DNA from: Azoarcus sp.
GTDB lineage: Bacteria > Pseudomonadota > Gammaproteobacteria > Burkholderiales > Rhodocyclaceae
Assembly: GCA_020725025.1 (NCBI GenBank)
Contig: DYFV01000002.1
Location: 1-64,000, forward strand
Reading direction: 5' to 3'
DNA length: 64,000 bases
Every line of letters begins with the position of its first letter. Positions within the stretch are counted from its first letter, which is position 1. A model generated the notes under the pieces. It was not told the origin of the DNA. It did not search any database and saw only the letters and a list, made by a program, of their open reading frames with translations. The position numbers and the translations under genes are program-made. This document shows, one piece after another, positions 46,019 to 55,949 of this stretch.

Positions 46019-46336
46019 CGGATTTCTCACGGTTGGGATCGCCGCAGATGAGCCGTGCATCCGGCGGCACTTGTACGTGCATTTAACGCCGCGGTTGTTA
46101 AGAGCATGTGGATCGGATGCGCGGCGAGCGCACTGACGCTCGTGCCGTAACCCCTTCGGCTCGCCCACGGACGCCGCCGTAGCCGGCTCCAAACGCATCC
46201 CGGAAACGTAACCGGGACTTCACCGTTTCATAACGAGACTTTGTTCGAATGGCCGGCACCGTCATATCCCGGTCCGTGCCGGCCGCCACCTTCGGGTCAT
46301 GCCGAAAACGCGGCCTGCCAACGCGCAAAGTCACCC
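46019..46336. promoter_or_regulatory. 318-bp divergent intergenic region, candidate cysD control site
   Basis: No supportable gene. The region is lower in GC than its flanks and holds the inverted repeat TTAAC-N9-GTTAA at 46083-46101, about 65-83 bp upstream of cysD. This is the size and position of a LysR-type (CysB-like) box. No unambiguous -35/-10 pair was found on either strand. Confidence 0.35.
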
Positions 46337-47464
46337 GTGAACCGCATTCTTATCGTCCGCAGTTCCGCCATCGGAGACATCGTCTTCGCCTCGCCCATGG
46401 CGGCCGTGCTGAAGCAGGCTCACCCGCGCGCGCACGTCGCCTGGCTGGTGGAGCCCGGACTGGAAGCGCTGATCGGCGCGGACCCGGCGGTCGACGAGGT
46501 GATCCCGTGGCCCAAGCGGGAGTGGCAGCGCCTGTGGCGTGAGCGGCGCTTCCTGGCGCTTGCCCGAGCGGTCCGCGCCTTTCGCCGCGCGTTGCACGCC
46601 AGGCAGTTCGACGTCGCCCTCGATCTGCAGGGGCTGCTCAAGAGCGGATTCGTCACCTGGCTTTCCGGCGCGAAACGGCGCGTCGGACTCGGCTCGCGCG
46701 AAGGCAGCCGCTGGCTCATGACGGAGGTGATCCCCAAGGGTGGGGTGGCCGCCCGCGTCAGCTCCGAGTACCGCTACCTGGCCGAACGGCTCGCGCTGCC
46801 CGCCGGCGACTTCGTCCCGCACCTGCACCTCGCGTCCGGAGCCGAAGCCCGCGTCCGCGCCCTGCTCGCCGAAGGCGGGCTGGCGCCCGGCGCCTACGCC
46901 GTGCTCGCGCCCTTCACCACCCGCCCGCAAAAACACTGGTTCGACGACGCCTGGCAGGCGCTCGCGCCGCGCCTGCGCGCCGAGACCGGGCTCATCCCCG
47001 TCCTGCTGGGCGGCCCGGGGGACCGCGATCACGCCCGGCGCATCGCCACCACGGGCGGCTTCGCCGATCTCACCGGCGCGACGACGCTCGCCGACGCCGC
47101 TGCGATCGTCGCGCAGGCGGGCCTGGTGGTGGGCGTCGACACGGGCATCACCCACATGGGCATCGCCTTCGCCCGCCCGACGGTGGCGATCTTCGGCGCC
47201 ACCTGCCCCTACCTCGACACCGGGCGGCCGAACGCCCGCGCGATCTGGCTGGACCTCGAATGCTCGCCCTGCCGGCGCCGCCCGAGTTGTGGTGCCGCCT
47301 ATCCCTGCCTGCGCCACATCACTCCCGGGCGGGTGATGGCCGAGGTGCGGACAGTCCTGCGGCAAACGCCGCCCCCCGAAAACGCCCCGGCCATGACACG
47401 CATCGCAGACCTGGCCGTCTCGTCCAACTTCATCCGGAGCTCCGCATGCCAACCGGCCGCCTGA
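46337..47464 (+). CDS. GT9-family (heptosyltransferase-like) glycosyltransferase
   Basis: A 375-residue GT9 protein: MNRILIVRSSAIGDIVFASPMAAVL, FDVALDLQGLLKSGFVTWLSGAKRRVGLG, APFTTRPQKHWFDDAWQAL, VVGVDTGITHMGIAFARPTVAIFGAT and ECSPCRRRPSCG near the end. Two other GT9 genes (waaF, waaC) lie 5-7 kb downstream, so this is a third heptosyltransferase-type enzyme, perhaps adding a side heptose. GTG 46337 fits the family N-terminus; no good ribosome site is seen. It overlaps the next gene by 19 bp. Confidence 0.85.
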   Translation: MNRILIVRSSAIGDIVFASPMAAVLKQAHPRAHVAWLVEPGLEALIGADPAVDEVIPWPKREWQRLWRERRFLALARAVRAFRRALHARQFDVALDLQGLLKSGFVTWLSGAKRRVGLGSREGSRWLMTEVIPKGGVAARVSSEYRYLAERLALPAGDFVPHLHLASGAEARVRALLAEGGLAPGAYAVLAPFTTRPQKHWFDDAWQALAPRLRAETGLIPVLLGGPGDRDHARRIATTGGFADLTGATTLADAAAIVAQAGLVVGVDTGITHMGIAFARPTVAIFGATCPYLDTGRPNARAIWLDLECSPCRRRPSCGAAYPCLRHITPGRVMAEVRTVLRQTPPPENAPAMTRIADLAVSSNFIRSSACQPAA

Positions 47465-48585
47465 AGATCCTGCACGTCGAATCCGGCAGGCACCTCTACG
47501 GAGGCGCCCTGCAAGTGGTCCACATCCTGGCCGGGCTCAAGCAGCGCGGCTTCGACAATCTCCTCGCCTGTCCGACCGACAGCGCGATCGCGCGCGCCGC
47601 CGCACCCCATGCCGAGATACTGGAGATGCCCATGGGCGGCGACGCGGACGCCGGCATGGTGGCGAGGCTGGTGCGAACCGCGCACCGTCACCGCCCCGAC
47701 CTGATGCACCTGCACAGCCGGCGCGGCGCCGACCTGTGGGGCGGCATCGCAGCCCGCGTGACCGGTACGCCCTGCGTCCTGTCGCGGCGTGTGGACAATC
47801 CGGAGCCGCGCTGGCTGGTAAGTGCCAAGTACGGTCTCTACGACCATGTGATCGCCATCTCCGAGGGGATCCGCAACGTACTGATCTCCGAGGGATTGAG
47901 CCCGCGCCACGTGACCTGCGTGCGCAGCGCGGTGGACGCGGCGCGGTGGACGGCCCCGGTCGACCGCAACGCCTTCCGCGCGGAATTCGACCTGCCGCAG
48001 GACGCGCTCACCATCGGCATGGTCGCCCAGCTGATCCCGCGCAAGGGCCATCGCCATCTGCTCGACGCACTGGAGCGGCTCGTCGCCGACTTCCCGCAGC
48101 TGCACGTGCTCGTCTTCGGCAAGGGTCCGCTGGAAGGGGAGCTGCGTGCGGACATCGAGGCGCGTCGCATGGCCGGACGGGTGCGCCTCGCCGGCTTCCG
48201 CGACGATCTGCCCCGCTGGCTGGGCGGGCTCGACATCCTCGCCCACCCGGCCGACCGGGAGGGGCTCGGCATCGCCGTCCTGCAGGCCTCGGCGGCGGGG
48301 GTCCCCGTCGTCGCCGCCCGCGCGGGCGGACTGCCGGAAGCGGTGGAGGACGGCGTCACCGGCCTGCTGACGCCCCCGGGCGACGTTGCCGCGCTCGCCG
48401 CCGCCCTGCATCGCCTCGCCGCAGACCCCGCCCTGCGCCGGCGCATGGGCGAAGCGGGCCGGGCGCGGATCCAGGCGAAGTTCTCCCTGGATGCGATGGT
48501 CGACGGGAACCTCGCGGTCTATCACGCCTGCCTGCCGAGCCGCGGAATGCCCCATGGGTATACCGTCCCTGCATATCATCGCTAG
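47446..48585 (+). CDS. GT4-family glycosyltransferase
   Basis: A 379-residue GT-B enzyme: KILHVESGRHLYGGALQVVHIL, DLMHLHSRRGADLWGGIAAR, IGMVAQLIPRKGHRHLLDALERL, VFGKGPLEGELRADIEA, and HPADREGLGIAVLQASAAGVPVVAARAGGLPE (donor E-x7 region). Works in the cytoplasm on a lipid-linked acceptor, likely LPS core or O-antigen. Overlaps both neighbours (19 bp upstream, 32 bp downstream). Confidence 0.88.
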   Translation: MPTGRLKILHVESGRHLYGGALQVVHILAGLKQRGFDNLLACPTDSAIARAAAPHAEILEMPMGGDADAGMVARLVRTAHRHRPDLMHLHSRRGADLWGGIAARVTGTPCVLSRRVDNPEPRWLVSAKYGLYDHVIAISEGIRNVLISEGLSPRHVTCVRSAVDAARWTAPVDRNAFRAEFDLPQDALTIGMVAQLIPRKGHRHLLDALERLVADFPQLHVLVFGKGPLEGELRADIEARRMAGRVRLAGFRDDLPRWLGGLDILAHPADREGLGIAVLQASAAGVPVVAARAGGLPEAVEDGVTGLLTPPGDVAALAAALHRLAADPALRRRMGEAGRARIQAKFSLDAMVDGNLAVYHACLPSRGMPHGYTVPAYHR

Positions 48586-49621
48586 CCGCGACATGGGAGG
48601 CGCCGAGCGCTGGTTCGTGCGCTTCCTGCATGCGATGCAGCGCGCCGGCGAGCCGGTCGAAGCGCTCGTGCGCTGCCGCGCGGACCTCGCGCGTCACCAC
48701 CTCGACGCGGTACCCACCCGCGCCCTGCCAATGCGCACCGTGTGGGACCCGCTCTCGCGCTGGGAGGTCGGCCGCCATGCCCGATCGAGCCGCGCCCCCA
48801 TCGTGCAGACCTACATGGGGCGCGCCTCGCGGCTGACGCACCTGCCGCCCGGCCGTGGCCAGATCCACGTCGCCCGCCTCGGCGGCTACTATCCGCTGCA
48901 TCCCTTCCGCCACGCCCACGCCTGGATCGGCAACACGCTCGGCCTGTGCGACTGGATGGTCCGCGGCGGCCTGCCGGCGGCGCGCGTATACCACATCACC
49001 AACTTCGCGGATCCGGCCGTCCCCGTCGCCCCCGAGTCCGTCGCCGCGCTGCGCGAGGGCCTCGGCCGCGACGACTGGCTGCTCGTGCATCCGGCCCGCT
49101 TCGTGCCGGTCAAGGGCCACGCGACACTGCTCGCGGCCGTCGCCCGCCTGCCGCGCGAGATCGGCGGCCGCCGCCCGCGTCTGGTGCTTCTCGGCGACGG
49201 CCCGCTGCGCGAGCCGCTCCAGGCGCAGGCGCGCCAGCTCGGCATCGAGGAGCACGTGACGTGGGCGGGCTGGCAGCAGGAGCCGGCCCCGTGGCTGCAT
49301 GCGGCCGATGTGGTGGTCTTCCCCTCCCACGACGAAGAAACCCTGGGCAACGTGATCCTCGAGGCCTGGGCTTACGGCAAGCCCCTGGTGGCCTCCGCCT
49401 TCCGCGGCGCACGGGAGATCGTGCGCCACGGCGAGGACGCCTGGATCGTGCCCTGCGAGGACGCGGCGGCCCTCGCGGTCGGCATCGAGACGGTTCTCGG
49501 CGACGCGGCCCTGCGCGGCGACCTGGTGGCGCGCGGGACGCGGCGGGTGACCGAGGAATTCGACGAGGCGGCCGTCATCGCCCGCTACCGCGGGCTGTAT
49601 GCGCGGCTGCTGGGCAGCTGA
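48554..49621 (+). CDS. GT4-family glycosyltransferase
   Basis: A 355-residue GT-B enzyme: LHIIASRDMGGAERWFVRFLHAMQRAG, WIGNTLGLCDWMVRGGLPAARVYHI, LVHPARFVPVKGHATLLAAVARL and VFPSHDEETLGNVILEAWAYGKPLVASAFRGARE. Begins at ATG 48554 inside the end of the previous gene (32-bp overlap). The last gene before an 84-bp gap preceding the deacetylase. Sugar specificity unknown. Confidence 0.87.
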   Translation: MGIPSLHIIASRDMGGAERWFVRFLHAMQRAGEPVEALVRCRADLARHHLDAVPTRALPMRTVWDPLSRWEVGRHARSSRAPIVQTYMGRASRLTHLPPGRGQIHVARLGGYYPLHPFRHAHAWIGNTLGLCDWMVRGGLPAARVYHITNFADPAVPVAPESVAALREGLGRDDWLLVHPARFVPVKGHATLLAAVARLPREIGGRRPRLVLLGDGPLREPLQAQARQLGIEEHVTWAGWQQEPAPWLHAADVVVFPSHDEETLGNVILEAWAYGKPLVASAFRGAREIVRHGEDAWIVPCEDAAALAVGIETVLGDAALRGDLVARGTRRVTEEFDEAAVIARYRGLYARLLGS

Positions 49622-49705
49622 CCGGAGCGCGGACATGGTCATGACCGGCTGGATAACGGGTCTTTCGCGGCTTCCGCCGCGCCTACGAGACCGCAGGGCG
49701 CAGCG

Positions 49706-50479
49706 ATGACCCAAGGCATCAGCATCCTGATGTATCACCAGGTGGGTCCCTTCCGGCACCTGACGGCCCCGATGAAGGCGCACCGTTCCACGTACTGCCG
49801 GGTCGACCGCTTCGCCGACCAGATGGCGTGGCTGCACCGCTTCGACTACCGGGTGCTGTCCATGGACGAGGTGCTCGCCTGCGTGAGGGGCGAGCGGCCC
49901 GTTCCGGCGCGCGCGGTGGCGCTGACCTTCGACGACGGCTACGAGAGCTTCCATGAGCACGCCTGGCCGATCCTGCAGCGCTACGGGTTCCCGGCCATGG
50001 TCTATCTGGTCGCCGGCATGCTGGGCGAGTCCTCTTCCTGGTTCGCACGGGACGGCCGCGATACGCCGCCGCTGATGAGCGCCGCCCGTATCCGCCAGCT
50101 CCGGCGGGAAGGCTGCGACTTCGGGGCCCACTCGATGACCCACGTCCGGCTTGCCGAACAGAGCGCAGCGCGCATGCGGGCGGAGGTCGGCGACAGCAAG
50201 GCGCGGCTGGAGGACGTGCTGGGCGAGCGCGTCCAGCATTTCTGCTATCCGTACGGCAGCCACGACGCGCGCACCGTAGACGCCGTATCCGCTGCCGGCT
50301 ACGCCTGCGCCGCCACCTGCGTGCGCGCCACCGCCACCCCGGCGGACGATCCGCTCACCCTCCCGCGCAAGGCGGTTTCACATGGCGACAGCCTGTTGGG
50401 CGTGCTGTGGAAGCTGCACATGAAGAACGAGGCGAAAACGCCGTCGATCCGCCGCGCCGCGTTCCGGCCGACGGGCTGA
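49706..50479 (+). CDS. polysaccharide deacetylase (NodB-type)
   Basis: A 257-residue carbohydrate esterase family-4 protein. Motif 1 TFDDGYESF (74-82, metal and catalytic Asp) and motif 2 AHSMTH (141-146, metal His residues) are intact; CYPYGSHDARTVDAVSAAGY is motif 3. No signal peptide is evident, so it may act in the cytoplasm on lipid-linked sugars, as some LPS-cluster deacetylases do. Substrate unknown. Confidence 0.85.
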   Translation: MTQGISILMYHQVGPFRHLTAPMKAHRSTYCRVDRFADQMAWLHRFDYRVLSMDEVLACVRGERPVPARAVALTFDDGYESFHEHAWPILQRYGFPAMVYLVAGMLGESSSWFARDGRDTPPLMSAARIRQLRREGCDFGAHSMTHVRLAEQSAARMRAEVGDSKARLEDVLGERVQHFCYPYGSHDARTVDAVSAAGYACAATCVRATATPADDPLTLPRKAVSHGDSLLGVLWKLHMKNEAKTPSIRRAAFRPTG

Positions 50480-50600
50480 GCGCGGCAGCGCGCCACCGGG
50501 CGCCGGCTCGACGTGCGTCAGGGGGTGCAGCTCGCCAAGGAACGGCCCCTTCATGGGATAATGACCGACTTTTTCAACGCTGCGGTCACAACCCTAGCCC

Positions 50601-51587
50601 ATGCTGCTGCCGCCTCTGCCCGACTTTTCCACCGGCCGCGTCCTCGTGGTCGGCGATGTGATGCTCGACCGCTACTGGCACGGGTCGACCACGCGCATCT
50701 CACCTGAGGCACCGGTGCCCGTGGTGAAGGTCGAGGGTGACGAGTTCCGTGCCGGCGGCGCGGGCAACGTCGCGCTCAACGTCGCCTCGCTGGGCAGCAC
50801 GGCCGAGCTCGTCGGCCTGGTCGGCCGTGACGAGGCCGCCCGCCTGCTGCGCGAACGCCTCGAAGCGGGCGGCGTTCGCTGCCGCCTGCTGGAAGCCCCG
50901 CAGCACCCCACCATCACCAAGCTGCGCATTATCAGCCGCCACCAGCAGCTGATCCGCCTCGACTTCGAGGAGAACTTCGCGGTGCTCGAGAGCGCCGGCA
51001 TCGAGCACGCCTTCGAGGAAGCCGTGGCCGGGCACCGGGCGGTGGTACTTTCCGACTACGGCAAGGGCACGCTCGCCCAGGTCGGCAGCCTCATCCGGGT
51101 TGCGCGGGAGCACCGCCTGCCCGTGGTGGTCGACCCCAAGGGCACCGACTTCGGGCGCTACTGCGGGGCGACCGTGATCACCCCCAACCTTGCCGAGTTC
51201 GAAGCGGTGGTCGGCCACTGCCCCGACGAGGCGACGCTCGTGGCGCGTGGCGAGGCGCTGCGCGACGCGCTCGACCTCGAGGCGCTTCTCATCACTCGCA
51301 GCGAACGCGGCATGACCCTGCTGCAGCGCGGTCAGACGACCCTGGACCTGCCCGCGCGCGCACGCGACGTGTTCGACGTCACGGGCGCCGGGGACACGGT
51401 GGTGGCGGTGCTCGGCACGGGTCTCGCCTGCGGCCTGCCGCTGGCCGAGGCCACCGCGATCGCCAACGCGGCCGCAGGCGTGGTGGTTGGCAAGCTGGGT
51501 ACGGCCAAGGTCAGTGTGGACGAGCTCGAGGCGGCGATGCAGCCCGAGAGCACCGGCACGCCCCCGCGGTCCGGTCGGCGCAGGTAA
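50601..51587 (+). CDS. hldE: D-glycero-beta-D-manno-heptose-7-phosphate kinase (HldE kinase domain/RfaE1)
   Basis: A 328-residue PfkB-type sugar kinase: [69 protein letters not shown] and the catalytic [20 protein letters not shown]. It phosphorylates heptose-7-phosphate at C1 in ADP-heptose synthesis. The cytidylyltransferase-like C-terminal domain of bifunctional HldE is absent and no separate gene for it is seen in the window. It is followed by hldD after 22 bp. Confidence 0.93.
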   Translation: MLLPPLPDFSTGRVLVVGDVMLDRYWHGSTTRISPEAPVPVVKVEGDEFRAGGAGNVALNVASLGSTAELVGLVGRDEAARLLRERLEAGGVRCRLLEAPQHPTITKLRIISRHQQLIRLDFEENFAVLESAGIEHAFEEAVAGHRAVVLSDYGKGTLAQVGSLIRVAREHRLPVVVDPKGTDFGRYCGATVITPNLAEFEAVVGHCPDEATLVARGEALRDALDLEALLITRSERGMTLLQRGQTTLDLPARARDVFDVTGAGDTVVAVLGTGLACGLPLAEATAIANAAAGVVVGKLGTAKVSVDELEAAMQPESTGTPPRSGRRR

Positions 51588-51609
51588 GCATCGGCATTCA
51601 GGAGAGAAC

Positions 51610-52566
51610 ATGATCATCGTGACCGGCGGCGCCGGCTTCATCGGCAGCAACATCGTGCACGGGCTCAACGCCCGCGGCATCACCGACATCCTGGTAGTGG
51701 ACGATCTCACCGACGGACGGAAGTGCCTCAACCTCGCCGACGCCGACATCCGCGACTACGCCGACAAGGACGACTTCCTCGCCCGTATCCAGGCCGGCGA
51801 GGACTTCGGGAAGGTGGAGGCGGTGTTCCATCAGGGCGCCTGCTCCTCGACCACCGAGTGGGACGGCCGCTTCGTGATGGCGGTGAACTACGAGTACACC
51901 AAGGCCCTCTTCGCCTGGTGCCAGGCGCACGCGACGCCGCTCATCTACGCCTCGTCGGCCTCGGTGTACGGCATGGGGCCGGTGTTCCGCGAGTCGCGCG
52001 AGTTCGAGCGCCCGCTCAACATGTACGCCTATTCGAAGTTCCTCTTCGACTGCCACGTGCGCCCGCTGCTGGCGAACGCCAAGAGCCAGGTGGCCGGCCT
52101 GCGCTACTTCAACGTCTACGGACCGCGCGAGCAGCACAAGGGCTCCATGGCGAGCGTCGCCTGGCACTTCTACAACCAGTTGAACGAAAGCGGCCGGGTG
52201 CGGCTCTTCGAAGGCTCCGAGGGCTACGGCCCGGGCGAGCAGCAGCGCGACTTCATCCACGTGGACGACGTGGTGGCGGTGAACCTGTGGCTGCTCGACA
52301 ACCCACAGGTCTCGGGCATCTTCAACGTCGGCACCGGCCGCGCCCAGACCTTCAACGAGGTGGCGCGCGCCGCCATCGGCTGGCACACGGGCCGCGGGGG
52401 CGGCATCGACTACATCCCCTTCCCGGACCATCTGCGCGGTCGCTACCAGAGCTTCACCGAGGCCGACCTCACTGCGCTGCGGGCGGCGGGCTACGACCGC
52501 TCCTTCATGCCGGTGGAAGTGGGCGTGCCGCGCTATCTGGAATGGCTGGCGGCCCGCCACGCGTGA
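51610..52566 (+). CDS. hldD: ADP-L-glycero-D-manno-heptose-6-epimerase HldD
   Basis: A 318-residue extended SDR epimerase converting ADP-D,D-heptose to ADP-L,D-heptose. [19 protein letters not shown] (NADP loop GxxGxxG), [49 protein letters not shown] (Tyr-x3-Lys) and [18 protein letters not shown] are HldD signatures. AGGAGA precedes ATG 51610. It overlaps waaF by one base (TGATG). Confidence 0.95.
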   Translation: MIIVTGGAGFIGSNIVHGLNARGITDILVVDDLTDGRKCLNLADADIRDYADKDDFLARIQAGEDFGKVEAVFHQGACSSTTEWDGRFVMAVNYEYTKALFAWCQAHATPLIYASSASVYGMGPVFRESREFERPLNMYAYSKFLFDCHVRPLLANAKSQVAGLRYFNVYGPREQHKGSMASVAWHFYNQLNESGRVRLFEGSEGYGPGEQQRDFIHVDDVVAVNLWLLDNPQVSGIFNVGTGRAQTFNEVARAAIGWHTGRGGGIDYIPFPDHLRGRYQSFTEADLTALRAAGYDRSFMPVEVGVPRYLEWLAARHA

Positions 52567-53615
52567 TGTCCGCAGTGCGGCAGATCCTGGTGGTGGGCCC
52601 CTCCTGGGTCGGGGACATGGTGATGGCGCAGAGCCTCTTCATGACGCTCAAGGCGGCCGGACCCTGCGAGATCGACGTGCTCGCGCCGACATGGTCACTG
52701 CCCATGCTGGCCCGCATGCCCGAGGTACGCCGCGGCATCGCGATGCCGCTGGGCCACGGCGCGGTCGAGCTCGGTGTGCGCTGGCGCATTGGACGGGAGC
52801 TGGCGCGCAGCCGCTACGACCAGGCCATCGTCCTGCCCAACTCGCTGAAGTCCGCCCTGATCCCGTTCTTCGCCGGCATCCCGCTGCGCACGGGCTTCCG
52901 CGGCGAGATGCGCTTCGGGCTGCTCAACGACCTGCGGCCCCTCGACAAGAAGGCCCTGCCGCTCACCGTACAGCGCTTCCTGGCGCTGTCGCGCCCGCCC
53001 GGCAGGCCGCTTCCGGATCCCATCCCGCGCCCACGCCTGGTGGCCGACGCGGACAACCAGACCCGCCTGTGCGCGAAGCTCGGCCTCGCCATGGATCGGC
53101 CGGTGATCGCCTTCATGCCCGGCGCCGAGTACGGTCCCTCGAAGCAGTGGCCCCTGCCCTACTACGCGGCGCTGGGGCGGGAGCTGGTCGCACAGGGCCA
53201 CCGGGTTTGGGTGCTCGGCTCGGGCAAGGATGTCCCGGCGGGCGAGGCGATCGCCGCCGAGGCGGGCGACGGTGTCGTCAATCTGTGCGGGCGGACCGAG
53301 CTGGGCGACGCGGTGGATCTGCTCGCGCTGGCGCAGGCCGCGGTGACCAATGATTCGGGCCTGATGCACGTGGCAGCGGCGGTGGACCGCCCGCTGGTGG
53401 CGATCTACGGATCCTCCACCCCCGACCACACCCCGCCGCTGGCCGAGCGGGTGGCGATACGCTACCTTCGCCTGGATTGCTCGCCCTGCTTCGAGCGGGT
53501 GTGCCCCCTCGGCCACACGCGCTGCCTGCACGAGATCACGCCCGCCAGCGTGCTCACGGCACTGAATACACTGGGCATCGGCGCACAGGCCGCAACAGTG
53601 GACGGGTCGAGCTGA
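52566..53615 (+). CDS. waaF: LPS heptosyltransferase II (WaaF)
   Basis: A 349-residue GT9 enzyme adding the second core heptose. ILVVGPSWVGDMVMAQSLFMTLK, VLPNSLKSALIPFFAGIPLRTGFRGEMR, FMPGAEYGPSKQWPLPYYAALGREL, VTNDSGLMHVAAAVDRPLVAIYGSSTPDHTPP and CSPCFERVCPLGHTRCL are diagnostic of WaaF. It directly abuts waaC. Confidence 0.94.
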   Translation: MSAVRQILVVGPSWVGDMVMAQSLFMTLKAAGPCEIDVLAPTWSLPMLARMPEVRRGIAMPLGHGAVELGVRWRIGRELARSRYDQAIVLPNSLKSALIPFFAGIPLRTGFRGEMRFGLLNDLRPLDKKALPLTVQRFLALSRPPGRPLPDPIPRPRLVADADNQTRLCAKLGLAMDRPVIAFMPGAEYGPSKQWPLPYYAALGRELVAQGHRVWVLGSGKDVPAGEAIAAEAGDGVVNLCGRTELGDAVDLLALAQAAVTNDSGLMHVAAAVDRPLVAIYGSSTPDHTPPLAERVAIRYLRLDCSPCFERVCPLGHTRCLHEITPASVLTALNTLGIGAQAATVDGSS

Positions 53616-54800
53616 ATGCACGTCCTCATCATCAAGACATCCTCCCTCGGCGACGTCATCCACACCCTGCCGGCGCTCACCGACGCCTCCCGCGCGATTC
53701 CCGGCATCCGCTTCGACTGGGCGGTGGAGGAGGCTTTCAGCGAGATCCCGAGCTGGCATCCGGCGGTCGAGCGGGTGATCCCGGTGGCGATCCGGCGCTG
53801 GCGCAAGGCGCCGGTGAAGGCGCTGCTCTCCGGCGAATGGTTCCGCTGCACCCGCGCGCTGGCCGCCACCCGCTACGACGCGACCATCGACGCCCAGGGC
53901 CTCCTGAAGAGCGCCATCCTCACCCGCTACACCAGCCGCCCGGTGCACGGACTGGACCGCAGCTGCGCGCGCGAGCCGCTGGCGAGCCGCTTCTACACCC
54001 ACCTCCACGTGGTGCCGCCCGGCCAGCACGCGGTCGAGCGGGTGCGCGGGCTCTTCGCCCAGGCGCTCGGCTACACCGTTCCGGAAGGGCCGGGCGACTA
54101 CGGCCTCGACCGGGCGCGGCTCAGGCCCGACCCGGCGGCGCCCGCTACCGACGCGCCCTACCTGCTCTTCCTGCACGGCACCACCTGGCCCACCAAGCAT
54201 TGGCCGGAGGCCTACTGGCGGCGCCTGGTGGCGCTCGCCGCCGGCGCCGGCTGGCAGATCCGCCTGCCCTGGGGCAACGCGGCCGAGCGTGCCCGCGCCG
54301 AGCGGCTCGCGGCCGCCGCACCCGGCGTGACGGTTCTGCCGCGCCTGACGCTGGCCGGCATGGCCGGCCAGATCGCCGGCGCCAGCGCCTGCGTGTCGGT
54401 CGACACCGGCCTGGGTCACCTGGCGGCGGCTTTCGGGGTGCCCACCGTGTCGCTCTTCGGCCCCACCGATCCGGGCTACACCGGCGCCTGGGGTGCGAAC
54501 CAGTTCCACCTCGCCTCCAATTTCCCGTGCTCGCCCTGCCTGCAGAAGCGCTGCAGCTATCATCCGCAGCCGGAGGAAGCGGCGCGCTTCGACCTCGCGT
54601 CGGAGCAGCCGCTGTGCTTCACGCGGCTCGACCCGGGACGGGTGTGGACGGCCGTCGAGGCCGTCATCACCCACGGCGCGCTGCCGGTCACGGTGCTTCC
54701 CCAGTCGGACGGACGCGACGGCGACGTCGCCCCGCCGGAGCCGCCCGCCGGCATGCACCGCCCCCTGGTGCGGAGCGCGTTCGACCGCAAGGCATCCTGA
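53616..54800 (+). CDS. waaC: LPS heptosyltransferase I (WaaC)
   Basis: A 394-residue GT9 enzyme adding the first heptose to Kdo2-lipid A. VLIIKTSSLGDVIHTLPALTDA, TIDAQGLLKSAILTRY, FLHGTTWPTKHWPEAYWRRL, SVDTGLGHLAAAFGVPTVSLFGPTDPGYTGAWG are WaaC features. A roughly 60-residue C-terminal tail (from about 335) with CSPCLQKRC before it is longer than in E. coli WaaC. Starts immediately after the waaF stop and overlaps waaG by 1 bp. Confidence 0.94.
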   Translation: MHVLIIKTSSLGDVIHTLPALTDASRAIPGIRFDWAVEEAFSEIPSWHPAVERVIPVAIRRWRKAPVKALLSGEWFRCTRALAATRYDATIDAQGLLKSAILTRYTSRPVHGLDRSCAREPLASRFYTHLHVVPPGQHAVERVRGLFAQALGYTVPEGPGDYGLDRARLRPDPAAPATDAPYLLFLHGTTWPTKHWPEAYWRRLVALAAGAGWQIRLPWGNAAERARAERLAAAAPGVTVLPRLTLAGMAGQIAGASACVSVDTGLGHLAAAFGVPTVSLFGPTDPGYTGAWGANQFHLASNFPCSPCLQKRCSYHPQPEEAARFDLASEQPLCFTRLDPGRVWTAVEAVITHGALPVTVLPQSDGRDGDVAPPEPPAGMHRPLVRSAFDRKAS

Positions 54801-55921
54801 TGCAGCTGGCTTTCTGTCTCTTCAAGTATTTCCCCTACGGCGGCCTGCAGCGCGACTTCCTGCGCATCGCCCTTGCCTGCCAGGCGCGCGGCCACGACAT
54901 CCGCGTCTATACCCTCGAATGGGAGGGCGAGGTCCCGCCGCAGTTCGAGGTCGTTCGGGTGCCGGTGCGGGCGCTGTCGAACCACCGTCGCTACGAGAAG
55001 TTCGTGGATTGGGTGCAGCGCGACCTGGCCGCGCGGCCGGCCGACCGGGTGATCGGCTTCAACAAGATGCCGGGGCTCGACGTCTACTACGCCGCCGACG
55101 CCTGCTACGAGGACAAGGCGCGCACCCAACGGAACCCCCTCTATCGCCTGTCCGGGCGCTATCGGCACTTCTCGTCCTTCGAGCGCGCCGTGTTCGCCCC
55201 CGAGGCCCATACCGAGATCCTGATGATCTCGGCCGTGCAGCAGCCCCTCTTCGCCCGCCACTACGGCACCCCGGCGCGGCGCTTCCACCTGCTGCCGCCG
55301 GGCATCGCCACGGACCGCCGGGCCCCGCCGAATGCGGCCGAGATCCGGGCCGGTTTCCGCCGCGAGTTCGGGCTGGAGGAGCGCGACCTGCTGCTGGTGC
55401 AGATCGGCTCGGGCTTCAAGACCAAGGGACTGGACCGCAGCCTCAAGGCGATGGCGGCGCTCCCCGAACCGCTGCGCCAGCGCACCCGCTTCATCGTCAT
55501 CGGGCAGGACGACCCCAAGCCTTTCCTGGTGCAGATCCACGCGCTGGGGCTTGGCTCGCGGGTGAGCATCCTCAAGGGCCGAAGCGACATCCCGCGCTTC
55601 CTGCTCGGCGCCGACCTGCTGGTCCATCCGGCCTACAACGAGAACACCGGCACGGTGCTCCTCGAGGCGGTGGTGGCCGGCCTGCCGGTGCTCACCAGCT
55701 CGGCCTGCGGCTATGCCCACTACATCGACGAGGCGGACGCCGGGCGGGTGGTGCCCGCCCCCTTCGAGCAGCGCACGCTCGACCGGATGCTCGCCGAAAT
55801 GCTCGCCGACGACGCGGCACGCGCGCGCTGGTCCGCCAACGGGCTCGCCTTCGCCGAGCACGCGGACATCTACAGCCTGCCCGAACGGGCCGCCGACGTG
55901 ATCCTCAGGGGGCACGCGTGA
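54800..55921 (+). CDS. waaG: LPS core glucosyltransferase I-like (WaaG)
   Basis: A 373-residue GT4 enzyme: LAFCLFKYFPYGGLQRDFLRIA, VIGFNKMPGLDVYYAADACYEDKA, LLLVQIGSGFKTKGLDRSLKAMAAL, LHPAYNENTGTVLLEAVVAGLPVLTSSACGYAHY-type donor region. These match WaaG, which adds the first outer-core hexose. The order waaF-waaC-waaG-waaP supports it. Overlaps waaC by 1 bp. Confidence 0.93.
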   Translation: MQLAFCLFKYFPYGGLQRDFLRIALACQARGHDIRVYTLEWEGEVPPQFEVVRVPVRALSNHRRYEKFVDWVQRDLAARPADRVIGFNKMPGLDVYYAADACYEDKARTQRNPLYRLSGRYRHFSSFERAVFAPEAHTEILMISAVQQPLFARHYGTPARRFHLLPPGIATDRRAPPNAAEIRAGFRREFGLEERDLLLVQIGSGFKTKGLDRSLKAMAALPEPLRQRTRFIVIGQDDPKPFLVQIHALGLGSRVSILKGRSDIPRFLLGADLLVHPAYNENTGTVLLEAVVAGLPVLTSSACGYAHYIDEADAGRVVPAPFEQRTLDRMLAEMLADDAARARWSANGLAFAEHADIYSLPERAADVILRGHA

Positions 55922-55949
55922 AGCGCCTTCGCGAGACGAGGTCGCGTCG

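Noticed and set aside
50557-50562. GATAAT upstream of hldE as a -10 element
   Set aside because: No acceptable -35 at 16-18 bp; the hexamer at the right distance is GCCAAG. Not enough to call a promoter.
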